Source: an uncultured Pelagibacteraceae bacterium (lineage in GTDB: Bacteria > Pseudomonadota > Alphaproteobacteria > Pelagibacterales > Pelagibacteraceae). Taken from it: 64,000 bases of DNA. The stretch lies in assembly GCA_902552805.1 (NCBI GenBank), contig CACDIC010000006.1, forward strand, positions 22,321-86,320. The letters are read 5' to 3'. The position numbers were made by a program, and so were the translations under genes. Numbering within the stretch: the first letter of the stretch is position 1; each line of letters begins with the position of its first letter. The notes under the pieces are model-generated. The model ran no database searches. It saw only the letters and a list, made by a program, of their open reading frames with translations, and was not told where the DNA came from. Positions 57,626 through 64,000 of this stretch are shown one piece after another.

Positions 57626-58951
57626 TTAGCAATCTAAAGTATTTTGACTTTCCCATTTAGTGACGGGCTTTGACTTATTAAATTTTTCTTTCCTGTTAAA
57701 TTCTTTAATCTCCGAACTTCTTAGCTTAACAAAGCTGTTAATCGTATCTTTACCAAAACTTTTATTCATTTCCTTATTATTTTTTAATTGTGCTAGTGAT
57801 TGCCTCAATTCATTTGGAAGTTTTGAAAGGTTAGGATATTTTTTATAGTCCGTATACATATTACAATGCAAAGGTTTTCCTGGATTAATCTTATTTTTTA
57901 AACCATGTAATCCGGCAGCCAAAACACCAGCTTGTAATAAATATGGATTAGCAGACCCATCCATTAACCTCAATTCAAACCTACCAGGATCAGGAATTCT
58001 TATCATGTGAGTTCTATTATTTCCTGTGTAAGAAATACTACTTGGAGACCATGACGCCCCTGATTTTGTTGGTGGGGCATTTATTCTTCTATAGCTATTG
58101 ATTGTAGGATTAAAGAAAGCTGATAACGATGAGGCATTCTTGATAACTCCTCCTAAAAAATTATAAGCCATTTTACTTAGACCCAGTTTATCTTTTGGAT
58201 CTAAAAATTTATTTTTTTTACCTTGCCAAATAGAAATATGCGCATGACAACCATTGCCCGTTAAATTTTGAAAAGGTTTTGGCATAAATGTTGCTCTCAG
58301 TCCGTGTTTTTCAGCAATTGTTTTTACCATATACTTAAAGAAAGTATGTCTATCAGCTGTTGTTAAACAATCTGAATAATTCCAATTCATTTCAAATTGA
58401 CCATTAGCATCCTCATGATCGTTTTGATAAGGACCCCATCCCATTTCTATCATGCAATCACAAATTTCTTTTATAAGCTCATATCTTCTCATTAATGCAG
58501 ATTGATCATAACAAGGTTTTGATTGTGTATCTCTTGGATCTGCAATGGATTTTCCATCTTCTGAAATTAGAAAATATTCACACTCTACACCAGATTTCAT
58601 CGTTAAACCTCGTTTTGCAAGTTCTTTAATTTGTTTCTTGAGCATTACTCTGGGTGAAGCCTCAACAGGTTTTCCATTCATCCAAAGATCTGATGCTAAC
58701 CAACCAACTTCTTTATTCCAAGGTAATTGAATTAAACTATCTGGGTCAGGAATACCAAACATATCAGAGTCTGCCGGGGTCATGTCTAACCAAGTTGCAA
58801 AACCAGCAAAACCCGCACCTGCTGTTTGCATTTCTTTTATTGCATTAGCTGGAACTAATTTTGATCTTAAAACTCCAAATAGATCTACAAAACTGATTAA
58901 AAAATATTTTATTTTTTTTTGTTTAGCAATTTTGAATAAATTTTTTGCCAT
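57626..58951 (-). CDS. glnT: Glutamine synthetase-like GlnT/GmaS (ammonia or methylamine ligase)
   Basis: The 441-residue protein of the glutamine synthetase superfamily uses ATP to join glutamate with ammonia (GlnT) or methylamine (GmaS, gamma-glutamylmethylamide synthetase). Features: ECEYFLI (metal-binding Glu), NDHEDANGQFEMNW, GNGCHAHISIW (ATP/metal His) and GRFELRLMDGSANPY. The sequence fits the GlnT/GmaS group rather than GlnA. Nearby GlxB, GlxC and GlxD are related to N-methylglutamate synthase, which supports a methylamine role; the ammonium transporter upstream would fit either. The two cannot be separated from sequence alone. Confidence 0.85.
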   Translation of the reverse strand: MAKNLFKIAKQKKIKYFLISFVDLFGVLRSKLVPANAIKEMQTAGAGFAGFATWLDMTPADSDMFGIPDPDSLIQLPWNKEVGWLASDLWMNGKPVEASPRVMLKKQIKELAKRGLTMKSGVECEYFLISEDGKSIADPRDTQSKPCYDQSALMRRYELIKEICDCMIEMGWGPYQNDHEDANGQFEMNWNYSDCLTTADRHTFFKYMVKTIAEKHGLRATFMPKPFQNLTGNGCHAHISIWQGKKNKFLDPKDKLGLSKMAYNFLGGVIKNASSLSAFFNPTINSYRRINAPPTKSGASWSPSSISYTGNNRTHMIRIPDPGRFELRLMDGSANPYLLQAGVLAAGLHGLKNKINPGKPLHCNMYTDYKKYPNLSKLPNELRQSLAQLKNNKEMNKSFGKDTINSFVKLRSSEIKEFNRKEKFNKSKPVTKWESQNTLDC

Positions 58952-58968
58952 AAATTAGGGTATCATAG

Positions 58969-59124
58969 TTATTTAAAAAAAGAAAAAATTGTTTCTTTAT
59001 AATAAACTAGATTTACAACTATAATAATTATGATTGCAAGTATAACCCCGTATTTAGCTTTTGGGAAAGCCACCCCACGCATCTTTCTTGGTCTCAGTTC
59101 TTCGTTGTTATTTTCGTCAGACAT
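58969..59124 (-). CDS. Small single-pass membrane protein, unknown
   Basis: The 51-residue product (MSDENNNEELRPRKMRGVAF) has an acidic/basic N-terminus and one transmembrane helix (about 26-42). I chose the ATG at 59124; a longer in-frame start 48 bases upstream would lie in the stem of the strong terminator (59145-59170), giving a transcript starting inside it. The gene lies 17 bases ahead of the GlnT/GmaS gene and so may be its leader cistron. Function unknown. Confidence 0.55.
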   Translation of the reverse strand: MSDENNNEELRPRKMRGVAFPKAKYGVILAIIIIIVVNLVYYKETIFSFFK

Positions 59125-59138
59125 TTTGATGTTTTGAT

Positions 59139-59170
59139 AAAAAAGGGCGCTACAACCAAATGTAGCGCCC
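59139..59170 (-). terminator. Terminator after the Amt/76-residue operon
   Basis: On the reverse strand the ten-base stem GGGCGCTACA/TGTAGCGCCC, loop of six bases, is followed by TTTTTTATC. The stem is perfect and GC-rich against an AT-rich background. It ends the transcript of amt and the 76-residue gene and separates it from the 51-residue gene and glnT. Confidence 0.93.
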
Positions 59171-59185
59171 AAATTTTACTTTATA

Positions 59186-59416
59186 TTACCAATCAGTAAT
59201 ATTGCTTTTGTGATCGTTTGCACCATGTCTTTTCCTCGCTAATCTTTCAAGTTCTTCACTTTCAGATTTTGAAGTTAAGACGTGCCAACCAACCCATACG
59301 ATAATAGCAAGTATTACCAATAAGCCTTCACTAGATCCAGCACCAGGATAAACAGCACCTGCAACTTGATCTGCAGGTTTATTTAGGTGATCAATCCAGT
59401 TTGTAACTGTTGCCAT
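59186..59416 (-). CDS. Small membrane protein downstream of Amt
   Basis: The product of 76 residues has one transmembrane helix (LLVILAIIVWVGWHVL, about 31-46) and a charged C-terminal tail (SKSESEELERLARKRHGAND). The N-terminal part (MATVTNWIDHLNKPADQVAGAVYPG) is conserved-looking. It follows amt by 12 bases and is closed by a strong terminator, so it is certainly the last cistron of the Amt operon. It may be an Amt-associated subunit, inferred from operon position only; no family is recognised. Confidence 0.65.
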   Translation of the reverse strand: MATVTNWIDHLNKPADQVAGAVYPGAGSSEGLLVILAIIVWVGWHVLTSKSESEELERLARKRHGANDHKSNITDW

Positions 59417-59427
59417 ATTTTCCTCCT

Positions 59428-60828
59428 TTACCTGGTTGCGGTCGCGACTGCTTTTTCATCTGACTTAGCAGTCTCCATTATTTCATAGTCTAGTCCGGCT
59501 ATTTCAACTTCACGCGGAATTCTAAGTTTACCCATTCCGTGTAAAACTTTAGCTATGATGTAGCCTGGAATTAGTCCAAGAACAAAAAACATTATTATTG
59601 CTCCTAAGAACATTCCTAAAGGATTTATTGAAGCATAAGTTGTTCCGTCCCACATAGCTCCAACACTATAACCAGATGATGGATAACCATTTAGAACAAA
59701 ACCACATATAACTAAACCAATAAATCCTGCATAACCATGAACTGCTACTGCACCTACTGCATCATCAATTTTGAACTTACGCTCAACCCAATAATGAAGT
59801 TTGTACGAAATAACAACACCGATCATACCTATGATCATTGATTGTATTGGATGATATAAATCATTTCCAGCCGAAGCACAGATGATACCCGCTAGTCCAC
59901 TAGAGTACGTCCAGAAAGGATCACCTTTAGCAATCCAGTATCCAGCTAATAAGCCTCCTGATAATGACATCAGAAAGTTAAAAGTAATACCACTTAGTGT
60001 AGTCGGAGTTACATATATGTTTGTAGCTGTCCAGTATGAAATACCTTCCATACCATACTCAGGTCCAAGATCAAATATTGGTATATTACATGCCGCATAG
60101 AATCCCCAGAAACCAGTATAAATCAGAAATAATCCAATTGTTACTAGCCAAGGATTTCTTGGTCCTATATTTCTTGGTTCACCACTTGATGAGAATTTTC
60201 CAATTCTAGGTCCTAAAACCATTAGAACTCCAAGAGCAAATCCACCCGCAATTGCATGAATTACTCCTGATGCATATGCATCGTGGTATCCTAAAATTTT
60301 AAGCATCCAACCATCAAAGTGCCATCCCCAAGCAGCATCGATTGTCCAGAAAACCGAGCCAATTGCTATTGCTAAAATACCAAAAGCAAAAGTGGTTATT
60401 CTTTCAATAATTGCTCCTGAAACGATAGATGCAGCAGTCCAAGAAAATAATAAAAAAGCTGCCCAGAAAACACCATTGATGTGATCTCCAAGGTTCACTG
60501 CCATTATACTACTTGTTGCCACCTGAAATTTTGCACTAAACAAACTATCATCAGTGATTAAAGCTGTACTTTCGTTCATTATTGAAGGTGCTATCCCAGG
60601 TCCTGTTGGAAAAGCCCAGTAAATCCACCAACCAAATAAAAACCAAGTTACTGTTACGAGAGGTATCAGCATCGTGTTTTTCATAAGAGTATGTTGATGG
60701 TGTTTGTATCGAGAAGCTCCGACTTCATACATACAGAAACCGACGTGAATTAAAAACATCAGCACTACTGTTATCCAGTAGTAAAATTCTGTAAATATAG
60801 TAGTAAGAGCACCTAACTGATCAGTCAT
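59428..60828 (-). CDS. amt: Ammonium transporter (Amt family), stand-alone
   Basis: Ammonium channel of 466 residues from the chosen ATG at 60828, which follows a GGAGAGA ribosome site; a start 27 bases upstream (MKKLIWREN) is less likely. It has about eleven helices. Pore His residues are in GVIHAIAGGFALG and VAVHGYAGFIG, the twin-His signature. It is unlike the Amt part of the 7051 fusion and not a recent duplicate. A 76-residue membrane protein follows. An adjacent GlnK/PII gene is absent from the window, although Amt genes are often paired with one. Confidence 0.93.
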   Translation of the reverse strand: MTDQLGALTTIFTEFYYWITVVLMFLIHVGFCMYEVGASRYKHHQHTLMKNTMLIPLVTVTWFLFGWWIYWAFPTGPGIAPSIMNESTALITDDSLFSAKFQVATSSIMAVNLGDHINGVFWAAFLLFSWTAASIVSGAIIERITTFAFGILAIAIGSVFWTIDAAWGWHFDGWMLKILGYHDAYASGVIHAIAGGFALGVLMVLGPRIGKFSSSGEPRNIGPRNPWLVTIGLFLIYTGFWGFYAACNIPIFDLGPEYGMEGISYWTATNIYVTPTTLSGITFNFLMSLSGGLLAGYWIAKGDPFWTYSSGLAGIICASAGNDLYHPIQSMIIGMIGVVISYKLHYWVERKFKIDDAVGAVAVHGYAGFIGLVICGFVLNGYPSSGYSVGAMWDGTTYASINPLGMFLGAIIMFFVLGLIPGYIIAKVLHGMGKLRIPREVEIAGLDYEIMETAKSDEKAVATATR

Positions 60829-60901
60829 ATTCTCTCTCCATATTAGTTTTTTCAAAAGCCTATTAAATTTTAAGATATGTTACAAATGAAACAGAGCTTA
60901 A

Positions 60902-60925
60902 AAACCTTACATATGTGTAAGGTTT
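60902..60925 (-). terminator. Hairpin between the Glx operon and amt
   Basis: A perfect 10-base inverted repeat AAACCTTACA / TGTAAGGTTT (60902-60911 and 60916-60925, loop TATG) lies after the 132-residue gene on the reverse strand and is followed there by a short T-run (TTTTT). It fits an intrinsic terminator for the Glx operon, but its position about 75 bases before the amt start also allows an operator or leader function. Confidence 0.6.
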
Positions 60926-60954
60926 AAAAAAAAAATCAACTTAAGATTGAGAAC

Positions 60955-61353
60955 TTAAAATTTTAGGTAAGCTTTTTTTAAATCAACAAGAGGATGTTTT
61001 GGTGACATTTGAAATTTAACTAGTAATTCTCTTGCAATCATGTCTCTGTCTTGTTGGTTATTTGGTAGCTTTATTGATTTTGGAATTGTTACCCATCCAT
61101 TTGCGTTCCTACAAAACACTGCTGGTTTACCTTCCTCATAACCCATGTGCACATCCTCTAACCAGTTAAGATCATCCCATCCCATTGCTTCAATGTATTT
61201 TTTTAAAAAAGGAGTGATTTTTTTATAATCTGGTAAAAGATTTACGTCATATCGATAACCAATCGACTGACCAATCATTTTTTCTCTAGCAGTTTCTTTT
61301 TTTTTACCTAGCTGACTAGAGGCTTCTTTTTTTTTATTTTTTTTCTTTGCCAT
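60955..61353 (-). CDS. Conserved-looking protein of unknown function after GlxD
   Basis: The 132-residue product has a Lys-rich N-terminus (MAKKKNKKKEASSQLGKKKE) and then a compact acidic/basic region, with YIEAMGWDDLNWLEDVHMGYE (near 73) and VTIPKSIKLP. It has no membrane segment. I recognise no domain. It is encoded eight bases after GlxD (same strand) and before the Glx/amt hairpin, so it is the last cistron of the GlxBCD operon. It may be an extra subunit or chaperone of the glutamate-synthase-like complex, as both start with a Lys-rich tail. Inferred only. Confidence 0.62.
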   Translation of the reverse strand: MAKKKNKKKEASSQLGKKKETAREKMIGQSIGYRYDVNLLPDYKKITPFLKKYIEAMGWDDLNWLEDVHMGYEEGKPAVFCRNANGWVTIPKSIKLPNNQQDRDMIARELLVKFQMSPKHPLVDLKKAYLKF

Positions 61354-61361
61354 ATTAAAAT

Positions 61362-62774
61362 CTAGATCTTATGGAAGTTATCAACACCAACTGTATAGTT
61401 CGTTCCAGCTAATGGAACTTTAGCTAATGCAGAAGCTTCAGATGTTAACGCCGCTAAATCCTCAGGTTCTAGAGAATGTATATTCGTTTTACCGCACGCT
61501 CTAGCTAACAGTTGAGCTTCAAGTGTCATTGAATGAAGATAATTATAAACTCTCAATGCAGCATCATCAGGATTTAATCTCGCTCTTAATTTTGGATCTT
61601 GAGTAGCAACACCCACAGGACATCTTCCTGTATGGCAGTGATAACATTCACCTGCTTTAACACCCATTTCCTTTTCAAAATCAGCTTCAGGAATGTCTTT
61701 ATTACAATTTAATGCGATCATCGAACCAGTACCAATCGCAATTGCATCAGCACCTAATGCTAAAGCTTTTGCCATATCTGCACCATCTCTTACACCACCA
61801 GCATAAATTAATGTAACTTTTCCAGTTTTACCTACATCGTCTAAAGCTCTTCTTGCTTCTCTTATAGCTGCGATACCAGGAATACCTGTATTGGCAGCAG
61901 CAATGTGTGGACCTGCACCTGTTGATCCTTCCATACCATCTAAATAAATAGAGTCTGGATCACATTTTGCAGCCATACGAACATCATCATAAACTTTTGA
62001 TGCACCTAATTTTAATTGAATTGGCACTTTATTTTTTGTTAGTTGTCTTAATTCTTCAACCTTTAATGCTAAGTCATCAGGACCTAACCAATCTGGGTGT
62101 CTTGCAGGAGATCTTTGATCAATTCCTGATGGTAATGATCTCATTTCAGCTACTTGGTCAGTAACTTTCTGACCCATCAAGTGTCCTCCCATACCAACTT
62201 TTTGACCTTGTCCAATAAATACTTCAATTCCATCTGCTAATTGTGCATGATGTGGGTTAAATCCGTATCTAGATTGAATACATTGATAAAACCACTTTTC
62301 AGAATATCTTCTTTCATCAGGGATCATTCCACCTTCACCGGAACAAGTTGCACTTCCGGCCATCGTTGCACCTCGAGCAAGTGCTGTTTTAGCTTCATAG
62401 GATAAAGCACCAAAACTCATACCAGTAATATAAACTGGTATATCTAATTCAATTGGGTTCTCACATCTTGGACCAATTACAGTTTTGGTTTCACACTTTT
62501 CTCTGTAACCTTCGATTACAAACCTAGTTAAAGTTCCTGGTAAGAAAACTAGATCATCAAATGTAGGAATTTTTTTCATTAATGCCATTCCACGCATTCT
62601 GTATCTTCCTAACTGAGATTTAATATGGATGTCATCAATTACCTCCGGAGTAAATATAGCGTTGTGACCAAGTAAACTTTTGTTTCTTGATCCGTTGCTG
62701 CTTACGTGAACATCAGCTTTTCCACCAACGTTACCATTTGATTTTCCGTTTTTTTTCTTTTTTTTCTTAGCCAT
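61362..62774 (-). CDS. glxD: GlxD/MgsC-type glutamate synthase FMN/Fe-S subunit
   Basis: The 470-residue product is the central FMN-binding domain of glutamate synthase as a separate protein. It has an unusual Lys-rich N-terminus (MAKKKKKKNGK). The FMN site region is LYLDGMEGSTGAGP-like (IYLDGMEGSTGAGPHIAA), and the 3Fe-4S cysteines are in CYHCHTGRCPVGVATQ. The start overlaps the GlxC stop by one base. It belongs to the GlxBCD group seen in rhizobia, and to MgsABC of N-methylglutamate synthesis in methylamine users. Domains are secure; whether it makes glutamate or N-methylglutamate is undecided. Confidence 0.9.
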   Translation of the reverse strand: MAKKKKKKNGKSNGNVGGKADVHVSSNGSRNKSLLGHNAIFTPEVIDDIHIKSQLGRYRMRGMALMKKIPTFDDLVFLPGTLTRFVIEGYREKCETKTVIGPRCENPIELDIPVYITGMSFGALSYEAKTALARGATMAGSATCSGEGGMIPDERRYSEKWFYQCIQSRYGFNPHHAQLADGIEVFIGQGQKVGMGGHLMGQKVTDQVAEMRSLPSGIDQRSPARHPDWLGPDDLALKVEELRQLTKNKVPIQLKLGASKVYDDVRMAAKCDPDSIYLDGMEGSTGAGPHIAAANTGIPGIAAIREARRALDDVGKTGKVTLIYAGGVRDGADMAKALALGADAIAIGTGSMIALNCNKDIPEADFEKEMGVKAGECYHCHTGRCPVGVATQDPKLRARLNPDDAALRVYNYLHSMTLEAQLLARACGKTNIHSLEPEDLAALTSEASALAKVPLAGTNYTVGVDNFHKI

Positions 62775-63628
62775 TAAATTGCTCCTTTTTTCTCAGCAGG
62801 TTCTAAGTTGTCGTAATTCCAAAGTTTTTTACCAGCTACAATTTTTTTCATTTTACTTACATCAAAGTTTTCACCAATTTCAGCAACTCTAAGTTTTCTT
62901 CTTAACCAATCTTGATCGCTTTGTGTCAACTCTGAATCTACTGCATCACTACCATATGACCCAATTTCTCCACCTACGAAAATTGTCCCATCATACATCG
63001 AATCACCTAAATTTATGCCAACATCTCCCAATATGATTATTCTTCCTCTTTGCATCATAAACCCAGTAAATGCACCAGCGTCACCACCAATAATGATAGT
63101 TCCACCTTTCATATCAATGCCAGTTCTTGCACCGACGCTACCTTTGCAAATTAAATCACCGCCTCTGATAGCAGCTCCAAAACAAGAACCTGCATTTTTT
63201 TCAATTACAACTTTTCCAGCCATTAGATTCTCCGCACATGACCAACCAACTCTTCCATTGATTCTTACAATCGGACCATCGCTAGAGCCCATACCAAAGT
63301 ATCCTAAACTGCCTTCAAAAATTAAATTCAATTTATTTAAAATTCCAACACCTAGACTGTGTTTTCCTTGAGGATTTTTGATGACAATTGTTCCATAGCC
63401 CTGGCTCATTAAATTATCGAGTTCTTTATTAGCTTCAGCCGCCGTCATATTTTTTACATCAAGATCTGTTCTTTTATTAAAATCGACATCATAAGTTCCA
63501 AAGTAATAAAAATTTTCTGCTTCATCTGGATTAAAAAATTTCTGTTGAGTTCTTCCGGTTAAAACTTCTGAGTGCATTCCCATTGCCTGGGCTTTAGTTT
63601 TTTTGGTCACGTTTTTTAAATTTGCCAT
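62774..63628 (-). CDS. glxC: GlxC/MgsB-type glutamate synthase GXGXG-domain subunit
   Basis: The 284-residue product is the C-terminal beta-helix (GXGXG) domain of glutamate synthase as a separate subunit. It shows Gly-rich repeats GSLGYFGMGSSDGP, SCFGAAIRGGDLI, SVGARTGIDMKGG, GDAGAFTGFMMQRG and GDVGINLGDSMYDG. It overlaps GlxB at its start by 13 bases and GlxD at its end by one, so the three are tightly coupled. As with the other subunits it is shared by GlxC and by MgsB of the N-methylglutamate pathway. Length agrees with both. Confidence 0.9.
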   Translation of the reverse strand: MANLKNVTKKTKAQAMGMHSEVLTGRTQQKFFNPDEAENFYYFGTYDVDFNKRTDLDVKNMTAAEANKELDNLMSQGYGTIVIKNPQGKHSLGVGILNKLNLIFEGSLGYFGMGSSDGPIVRINGRVGWSCAENLMAGKVVIEKNAGSCFGAAIRGGDLICKGSVGARTGIDMKGGTIIIGGDAGAFTGFMMQRGRIIILGDVGINLGDSMYDGTIFVGGEIGSYGSDAVDSELTQSDQDWLRRKLRVAEIGENFDVSKMKKIVAGKKLWNYDNLEPAEKKGAI

Positions 63629-64000
63629 ACTTTTACCTCTCCATCGAATGGATCATAAGTATCAATTTCTTGTGGTAAAATTGATCTTATAGCTATCTCC
63701 TCTGAACCCATTGCTACTAAATCATCAGACTCATATAGAACTAAAGGTTTTGCGGCCATTGTATCTTTGGCCATTCCTAAAGAATCTTTTGTGGCAACAA
63801 AATAAGTAAATACACCATCGAGACCTGTTAATGACTCTTTCATTCCTTCTTCTAATGAAGCCCCATCTCTCATTTTTTCAGCGAGGTAAACTGCAATTAA
63901 TTCAGAGTCACATTCTGACATAAATCTCATTCCCTTATTTTCTAAAGCTCTTCTATTATTCCAATAATTCGTTAGTTGACCATTATGAACAACGGACACA
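63616..64000 (-). CDS. glxB: GlxB/MgsA-type class II glutamine amidotransferase, 3' part
   Basis: Only the C-terminal part (about 127 residues) lies in the window; the open frame runs off the right edge, so the start and the N-terminal catalytic Cys are outside. Visible: VVHNGQLTNYW, FMSECDSELIAVYLAEKM and LTGLDGVFTYFVA, typical of the glutaminase domain of glutamate synthase/GlxB. It closes with a short tail at 63616. It heads an operon transcribed leftwards through GlxC, GlxD and the 132-residue gene. Full length and the first genes of the operon are not known. Confidence 0.85.
   Translation of the reverse strand, partial: VSVVHNGQLTNYWNNRRALENKGMRFMSECDSELIAVYLAEKMRDGASLEEGMKESLTGLDGVFTYFVATKDSLGMAKDTMAAKPLVLYESDDLVAMGSEEIAIRSILPQEIDTYDPFDGEVKVWQI

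Noticed and set aside
59125..59172. Longer start for the 51-residue membrane protein
   Set aside because: The added codons are the terminator stem itself (reading MGATFGCSALF), so not a real N-terminus.
60829..60900. Possible riboswitch in the amt leader
   Set aside because: The 72 bases show no stable paired structure and no match to a known RNA family that I can recall.
63015..63371. A 118-residue open frame antisense to glxC
   Set aside because: It mirrors the Gly-rich repeats of the GXGXG domain on the other strand; Pro/Ile-rich composition and lack of ribosome site mark it as a shadow.
1..64000. CRISPR arrays, tRNA/rRNA genes, insertion sequences, phage genes
   Set aside because: No direct-repeat/spacer arrays, no cloverleaf in the gaps, no transposase, integrase or phage structural protein was found.

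Overview
The window is AT-rich, tightly packed, has very short intergenic gaps and many one- or four-base start/stop overlaps, and carries no rRNA, tRNA, insertion sequence or CRISPR array that I can see. Lysine-rich AT-biased proteins, several amino-acid and polyamine-type ABC systems, ammonium transporters and a GlxBCD/GlnT-type locus suggest a streamlined marine alphaproteobacterium of the SAR11 (Pelagibacterales) type. This assignment rests on gene content and base composition, not on a marker-gene search.

Region 1 (1-19.1 kb) is a surface and signalling region. It starts with the end of a type IV pilus operon (PilP-like fragment, secretin, PilB/GspE ATPase, PilC) and then holds a reverse-strand partner-switching cassette (one RsbW-like kinase, two tandem STAS antagonists). 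Two pilins follow, then an ammonium transporter fused to a SpoIIE/PP2C phosphatase, an outer-membrane barrel protein with TPR-like N-terminus, a FecR-domain protein with an extreme poly-lysine tail, a CHASE2-SpoIIE phosphatase, a small lipoprotein and two paralogous secreted propeller/barrel proteins. The most interesting hypothesis in the window is that two sensory phosphatases (one with an Amt channel, one with CHASE2) feed one kinase/antagonist switch located between pilus assembly and pilin genes.

Region 2 (19.1-33.8 kb) has glutaredoxin, a TIGR03643-like protein and a LysE exporter. Two complete branched-chain/amino-acid (HAAT, Liv-type) ABC transporters follow, with AzlCD, a CsiD/GlaH-like glutarate hydroxylase and a ProC-like reductase between them. 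The set reads as amino-acid uptake, export and catabolism.

Region 3 (33.8-47.6 kb) carries EutA-like and DoeA-like genes for ectoine breakdown, a Pot-type ABC transporter, a FadN-like bifunctional beta-oxidation protein, a cyclophilin, a secreted HExxH protein, agmatinase, aldehyde dehydrogenase and an ArgE-type deacylase: nitrogen-rich osmolyte and polyamine use.

Region 4 (47.6-56.5 kb) is mostly housekeeping: CsaA-like protein, LysE, aconitase, YfgM-like and BamB-like envelope proteins, a small cupin, ZapE, YjbQ and a DNA photolyase. Region 5 (56.5-64 kb, all reverse strand) is a nitrogen locus, transcribed from the right: GlxB, GlxC and GlxD (glutamate-synthase-like subunits), a 132-residue unknown, a terminator, a second Amt with tiny membrane proteins, a GlnT/GmaS-type synthetase and a diaminopropionate-ammonia-lyase-like enzyme. 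No gap exceeds about 150 bases.
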